A DNA stretch of 38,505 nt from Halalkalibacterium ligniniphilum (GTDB taxonomy: Bacteria > Bacillota > Bacilli > Bacillales > Bacillaceae_D), in NCBI RefSeq assembly GCF_000334155.1, contig NZ_ANNK01000007.1:1-38505 (forward strand). Reading direction: 5' to 3'. Below the pieces are notes generated by a model that saw only the letters and a list, made by a program, of their open reading frames with translations, ran no database searches and was not told the DNA's origin. Within the stretch, counting starts at the first letter, position 1; the number at the start of each line of letters is the position of its first letter. Shown one piece after another: positions 34,961-38,505 of the stretch. The position numbers were made by a program, and so were the translations under genes.

Positions 34961-35137
34961 ATGCAGGAAATGTTGCTTGCATTAGCAGCTGGTTTAATTG
35001 TCGGCTTTATTTTCGCACTTGTTAAATTACCGATTCCAGCTCCTCCGGCATTACCTGGGATATTGGGTATTGTCGGTATTTACTTAGGTTATAAGCTGTA
35101 CGAATGGATTTGGCCAATCCTGTCAAACGGGGGGTAG
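34961..35137 (+). CDS. XapX domain membrane protein
   Basis: Small protein of 58 residues. Two hydrophobic segments (about 3-21 and 31-47) flank a proline-rich turn KLPIPAPPALPGILGI; this is the XapX (DUF1427) signature. Function unknown; the family is often found next to hydrolase or xanthosine-related genes. The ATG follows an AGGGG site at 34949-34953. The alpha/beta-hydrolase gene starts four bases after its stop, so they are co-translated. Confidence 0.82.
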   Translation: MQEMLLALAAGLIVGFIFALVKLPIPAPPALPGILGIVGIYLGYKLYEWIWPILSNGG

Positions 35138-35141
35138 GTAG

Positions 35142-35927
35142 ATGCCTTTTGCGAATCATTCACGTGAACCAGCGATCTATTATGAAACGATTGGAAAGGG
35201 ACAACCGCTAGTGTTCATCCCTCCTCCGGCGATGGGGCACTTAACCTTTCGTTATCAATCTGCGCTTATGAATCAGTATCAAGTGATGACATTGGATGTG
35301 CGAGGGGATGGGCATAGCGGTAGGTCCTCTTCACCCATGACGATTACACAGCTTGCTCATGACGTAAAGCGGGTTCTTGATGCGGCAGGGGTAAGAAGGG
35401 CTGTCGTTTGTGGCTATTCTAATGGCAGCATGATTGCTCAGGAGTTTGCCTTGTCTTATCCAGAGAGAACGGCGGGGCTCATTTTATTCGGAGGGTTTTC
35501 TGAAGTGAATAGCCTTCTGTTAGAAAAGGAATATAAGCTCGGTATTTGGGCTGCAAAAAATCAGCTGATCCCATTGTTTGCAAAATCATTAGCAATTTCA
35601 CATTTTAAAGATAGGCAGGCAGCAAAGGAAATGGAGCTGGAGGTTCAGCGAACAGACCCTCAGATGCTGGCGCGGCAGTATGAAGCAGGGCTCCATTATC
35701 GCTCAACGGATCGTCTTCAGCGCATTCATGTGCCGCTTCTATTGCTGTATGGGGCCAATGATCATTACGTCCATCATTATCAAATGCCCTATCGGTTGAT
35801 GGTCAAGGATGTAGAAGTCGCTTATGTTTCTGATTGCAAACATCAACTGCCTACAAAACGGGCGCTTGAATGCAATGCGATTATCCGAAGCTGGCTTCAG
35901 CGCAAACGTCACCACCTATTTTCGTAA
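35142..35927 (+). CDS. Alpha/beta-fold hydrolase
   Basis: Protein of 261 residues with the alpha/beta hydrolase fold. The oxyanion region is FIPPPAMGH, the DVRGDGHSGRS loop follows, and the nucleophile elbow is G-Y-S-N-G with Ser93. The likely acid is the Asp of LLYGANDHYVHH and the base the His of DCKHQLP. The cap region (about 125-190) is helical and ordinary for esterases or C-C hydrolases. The substrate cannot be named. GGGGGG lies within the last codons of the XapX gene, and the two genes are four bases apart, so they act as one unit. Confidence 0.85.
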   Translation: MPFANHSREPAIYYETIGKGQPLVFIPPPAMGHLTFRYQSALMNQYQVMTLDVRGDGHSGRSSSPMTITQLAHDVKRVLDAAGVRRAVVCGYSNGSMIAQEFALSYPERTAGLILFGGFSEVNSLLLEKEYKLGIWAAKNQLIPLFAKSLAISHFKDRQAAKEMELEVQRTDPQMLARQYEAGLHYRSTDRLQRIHVPLLLLYGANDHYVHHYQMPYRLMVKDVEVAYVSDCKHQLPTKRALECNAIIRSWLQRKRHHLFS

Positions 35928-35989
35928 AGAAGCAGATGCTCCATTTCGGGTCATCGGCTTTTTTTCGATAGGAAAGCATAAAGTTCCTC

Positions 35990-36100
35990 CAGGCGCCAAG
36001 CTTGAGTCTAACCCTCCTCTTGAGTCTAACCCTCCTAATGAACATTTTCTAGTAGAGTCTCCAGCACCTGGCGCCTGTCTGGCACTTTTCACACTTATAA
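35990..36100. repeat. Inverted repeat enclosing an 18-bp tandem duplication
   Basis: CAGGCGCCA (35990-35998) and TGGCGCCTG (36069-36077) are inverted copies. Between them, CTTGAGTCTAACCCTCCT occurs twice in tandem without change (36001-36018, 36019-36036). The right arm runs on as TCTGGCACTTTTCAC, like the CCAGGC-type repeat before speE. It lies between the convergent hydrolase and clsB genes. Confidence 0.7.
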
Positions 36101-37291
36101 AAGCCCAGAAATTAAAGTAGCTGCTTGTTCCTTACCACGCTGGAACCATGAGCGTGTTTCTAAGTCGTCCAATGTTAAGCGCTCAGAAATACCGATGTCA
36201 TGCTTGAGTACTTGTAACACCTCATCAACACATGCTTTGTCATACATCAAGCAATTGATTTCATGGTTAATATGTAAGCTCCTCATGTCAAAGTTTGCTG
36301 TGCCCAGATGGCAAATTTTTTCATCAATGACCATAGCTTTCCCATGAAAAAATCCTTGTTTGTAGAAATAGACCTCCACACCTTGATGAACAAGCTCTTC
36401 AAAATAAGGGAATGCAGCATCCTTTACCAAAAGATGGTCTGCTTTTTTCGGAACGAGGATGCGAACGGTCACTCCTTGTGAAGCGGCTCTGACAAGCGCT
36501 TGCTGCAATTTTTTTCCGGGAATGTAATAAGGCGTCCCGATCATAATTTGTTTCTCAGCTTGGTTGATAAGCTGAAGAAACGTCTCTTCAAGAAACATCC
36601 CATTGAAAGGAATAATCCTTAACGTATGGGGGCCTTTCTGCAAAGAAGGGAAGAGAGACTCATTGGAAGACAGGTCTTTTGCTGTTGCTCCTTGCCAATC
36701 ATGAATAAACTGTTCTTGCAAGTCCTGGACACCATCCCCTACCAAACGGAGGTGAAAGTCTCTCCAAAAGCCAAATTTTGGGTCTCGACCAGCATATTCC
36801 TTACCTATATTGTAGCCGCCAATATAACCGATTTTTCCATCAATGACCGAGATTTTCCGATGGTTACGTCGGTTCAAGGAAAAGAAGAAATAAGGAAACG
36901 ATGGCAAGTAGGCGTGAGCAAATTGACACCCTGCTTTTCGGAGTCGAGTAATGGATTTAGTTGATAAACCGGAGCCGATACGGTCAACAAGGAGGCGGAC
37001 AGCTACGCCTTTTTTGGATTTTTCCTCTAACAAATGAAGAAATTTGTTCCCAAGGCTGTCCTCGCGAAAAATATAAAAAAGCAAGTGAACATGATTTTCT
37101 GCCTTTTGAATATCCTCGTATAAAGAGCTGAAAAATTGCTCTCCATTCACAAAAAGCCTCACGTTTCCTTGCCGTACGTTTTGAATGTGTCTTTTTGCCT
37201 TTGCTTTTTGCTGGGATAAACCGTGATGATAATCCCATTTCAACCAAAGAAAAATGACAAGTAAAATAATAAAAAAGATGAGCCAACCCAT
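36095..37291 (-). CDS. clsB: Cardiolipin synthase, phospholipase D family (ClsB/YwjE)
   Basis: Membrane enzyme of 398 residues that makes cardiolipin by phosphatidyl transfer. One N-terminal helix (about 2-18) anchors it. Two HKD motifs are complete: His144-x-Lys146-x4-Asp151 (HRKISVID) and His316-x-Lys318-x4-Asp323 (HGKAMVID), the latter followed by LGTANFDMRS. It matches the short YwjE/ClsB type, and in B. subtilis ywjE also neighbours ywjF (fadF). AAGGGG is upstream of the ATG at 37291. It is divergent from fadF. Confidence 0.92.
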   Translation of the reverse strand: MGWLIFFIILLVIFLWLKWDYHHGLSQQKAKAKRHIQNVRQGNVRLFVNGEQFFSSLYEDIQKAENHVHLLFYIFREDSLGNKFLHLLEEKSKKGVAVRLLVDRIGSGLSTKSITRLRKAGCQFAHAYLPSFPYFFFSLNRRNHRKISVIDGKIGYIGGYNIGKEYAGRDPKFGFWRDFHLRLVGDGVQDLQEQFIHDWQGATAKDLSSNESLFPSLQKGPHTLRIIPFNGMFLEETFLQLINQAEKQIMIGTPYYIPGKKLQQALVRAASQGVTVRILVPKKADHLLVKDAAFPYFEELVHQGVEVYFYKQGFFHGKAMVIDEKICHLGTANFDMRSLHINHEINCLMYDKACVDEVLQVLKHDIGISERLTLDDLETRSWFQRGKEQAATLISGLL

Positions 37292-37374
37292 AGGTACAAT
37301 CCCCTTCCTATTGCATTCATATAGGATAGGTTGCCCTGATCGCAGAAGGAATCAACAAAAAAATAAAAATTAAT

Positions 37375-37392
37375 TGACTGAATACTCATTCA
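37375..37392. promoter_or_regulatory. Probable FadR box upstream of fadF
   Basis: TGACTGAATACTCATTCA differs in one base from the B. subtilis FadR consensus (TGAATGAMTANTCATTCA). It overlaps the -35 region of the fadF promoter, so bound FadR would repress; long-chain acyl-CoA would relieve it. The fadR gene is not in the window. Confidence 0.85.
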
Positions 37393-37401
37393 TAAAAAAT
37401 G

Positions 37402-37410
37402 TGTTATAAT
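37402..37410 (+). promoter_or_regulatory. Extended -10 promoter of fadF
   Basis: TGTTATAAT is a perfect extended -10 (TGn before TATAAT). The matching -35 position lies inside the FadR box and has no good hexamer. Confidence 0.65.
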
Positions 37411-37516
37411 GATTTCATAAAAATTTTCTATTTTCAAAACATTCATGACCGACTGGTTTGGCGATGCATGAATGGAGTGACGGAAACAATGGCACAAATG
37501 AAAGGAGTCGTCAATT

Positions 37517-38505
37517 ATGGAAGCGTTACCAATCGTTAATTTGCTTGCGTTTCTTCTTGTAACAGGCTATGCCATCTATTTATTTGCAACACTCGTCAAA
37601 ACACGCTATGAGTATATTAAGCTTGGAAAGAAGGCGGAGTTTGACCATACGATGAAGGAACGGTGGCAGGCCATCTGGGTGAATGTCTTTGGTCAAAAAA
37701 AGCTCTTAAAGGATAAAAAGAGTGGCATTATCCATCTTATGTTTTTTTATGGATTTCTCCTCGTTCAAGCAGGGGCGATTGATTTAATTTGGAAAGGACT
37801 AGCACCGGGGTCGCATCTCCCACTAGGGCCTTTGTATCCGTACTTCACCTTTTTCCAAGAAATTGTTGTGCTAATGATTATCATTGCTGTTGTCTGGGCG
37901 TTTTACCGACGATATGTGGAGAAGCTCGTTCGCTTGAAGCGTGGCTGGAAATCAGGCTTGGTCCTCATTTTTATTGGCGGTCTGATGGTGTCAAAAATGC
38001 TCGCAAAAGGAATGGAGTTTATTTGGCTCGGCAAACCACTTAGCGGATTTGAACCGGTTGCTTCTGGGATCGCAGCCGCAACAAGCTGGTTAGGACCGAC
38101 GGCAGCAGGAGCTTTGTTCTTTGTTTTTTGGTGGATGCACTTGCTGTTTCTTCTTACGTTTCTAGTGTATGTTCCCCAATCAAAGCATGCCCATCTGATC
38201 GCAGGGCCAGTGAACGTCTTTCTAGGGCGTACTCATAAGGTCGGTAGGCTTTCATCCATAAATTTTGAAGATGAGAGTCATGAAGTATTCGGGGTGCATA
38301 AGATTGAGGACTTTAATCAAAAGCAGCTTGTCGACTTGTATGCCTGCGTGGAATGTGGACGCTGTACGAACATGTGCCCAGCCACAGGGACAGGAAAAAT
38401 GCTCTCGCCAATGGATTTAATCGTGAAAATGCGGGACCACTTAACCGAAAAAGGAGCAGCCGTCACATCGAAATCGGCTTGGCTTCCAGCCTTCGCCTTT
38501 TCTAA
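37517..38505 (+). CDS. fadF: Iron-sulphur oxidoreductase FadF, 5' part
   Basis: Incomplete: the frame runs off the right edge after 329 residues, about half of the expected 700. FadF is a membrane-bound protein of the FadR regulon that probably passes electrons from acyl-CoA oxidation (EtfAB) to the quinone pool. The N-terminal 240 residues form a NarI-like membrane domain with several helices (VNLLAFLLVTGYAIYLFATL, GIIHLMFFYGFLLVQAGAID). The first 4Fe-4S site starts at Cys277 (CVECGRCTNMCP: Cys277, 280, 283, 287). The second cluster and CCG domains would lie beyond the window. AAAGGAG lies before the ATG. It is controlled by the FadR box at 37375-37392. Confidence 0.92.
   Translation, partial: MEALPIVNLLAFLLVTGYAIYLFATLVKTRYEYIKLGKKAEFDHTMKERWQAIWVNVFGQKKLLKDKKSGIIHLMFFYGFLLVQAGAIDLIWKGLAPGSHLPLGPLYPYFTFFQEIVVLMIIIAVVWAFYRRYVEKLVRLKRGWKSGLVLIFIGGLMVSKMLAKGMEFIWLGKPLSGFEPVASGIAAATSWLGPTAAGALFFVFWWMHLLFLLTFLVYVPQSKHAHLIAGPVNVFLGRTHKVGRLSSINFEDESHEVFGVHKIEDFNQKQLVDLYACVECGRCTNMCPATGTGKMLSPMDLIVKMRDHLTEKGAAVTSKSAWLPAFAFS

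Noticed and set aside
36001-36036. Short tandem repeat as a possible CRISPR
   Set aside because: Only two adjacent copies with no spacers and no cas genes.
35824-36120. 98-codon frame overlapping the hydrolase end
   Set aside because: Overlaps the hydrolase in another frame; its tail is the tandem duplication and inverted repeat.
37465-37540. Small upstream frames overlapping the fadF start
   Set aside because: Short frames starting at 37465 and 37490 lack good ribosome sites; no sign of a leader peptide.

Overview
The window looks like chromosome of an endospore-forming member of the Bacillaceae. Evidence: the spore genes cwlJ and gerQ, coproporphyrin-type haem synthesis (HemQ), the LipL lipoate route, strong AGGAGG-type ribosome sites, many TTG/GTG starts, and a gene order that follows the ywd-ywf-ywg-ywh-ywi-ywj segment of Bacillus subtilis. 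The protein divergence and the dispersed repeats suggest an alkaliphile-type relative (Alkalihalobacillus or Shouchella-like) rather than B. subtilis itself; that placement is inference. No rRNA, tRNA, CRISPR array, transposase or phage gene was seen.

Layout. 1-2.0 kb: repeat-rich DNA, ywdI, a GNAT acetyltransferase and the DUF423 gene ywdK. 2.1-3.2 kb: the spore-germination pair cwlJ-gerQ. 3.4-7.4 kb: hemQ, a PaaG-like crotonase, pta and lipL. 7.5-9.3 kb: a DUF1450 protein and a glutamate/dicarboxylate-type symporter. 9.5-11.4 kb: ywfO (HD phosphohydrolase) and ywgA. 11.5-21.7 kb: an accessory block of eight co-directional genes encoding a complete peptide ABC importer (two ATPases, lipoprotein receptor, two permeases), an IclR regulator, a 1039-residue M14-type metallopeptidase and a pyroglutamyl peptidase. 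21.7-25.7 kb: an RND exporter and its MarR regulator with a clear promoter/operator. 25.7-29.4 kb: repeat-bearing spacer, the 4-OT tautomerase gene, ywhD and the class A penicillin-binding protein gene pbpG. 29.6-34.0 kb: speE-speB (putrescine and spermidine synthesis), ywiB and argS. 34.1-38.5 kb: DUF456, XapX and alpha/beta-hydrolase genes, cardiolipin synthase clsB and the 5' part of fadF behind a FadR box.

How the genes work together. Most of the window is housekeeping. The block at 11.5-21.7 kb is the main accessory unit: the importer would bring peptides into the cell, the M14 enzyme (no signal peptide) and Pcp would degrade them in the cytoplasm, and the IclR protein would sense an intermediate. 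Pcp suggests substrates with an N-terminal pyroglutamate, or fragments exposing one. The large peptidase carries what looks like an internally duplicated N-terminal module and is the least familiar protein here. The other main signals are regulatory: a MarR operator at the exporter promoter, a FadR box at fadF, paired GTGTACAC palindromes between ywhB and ywhD, and a family of GGGGACGGAGCTTC-type repeats that often sit directly behind terminators.
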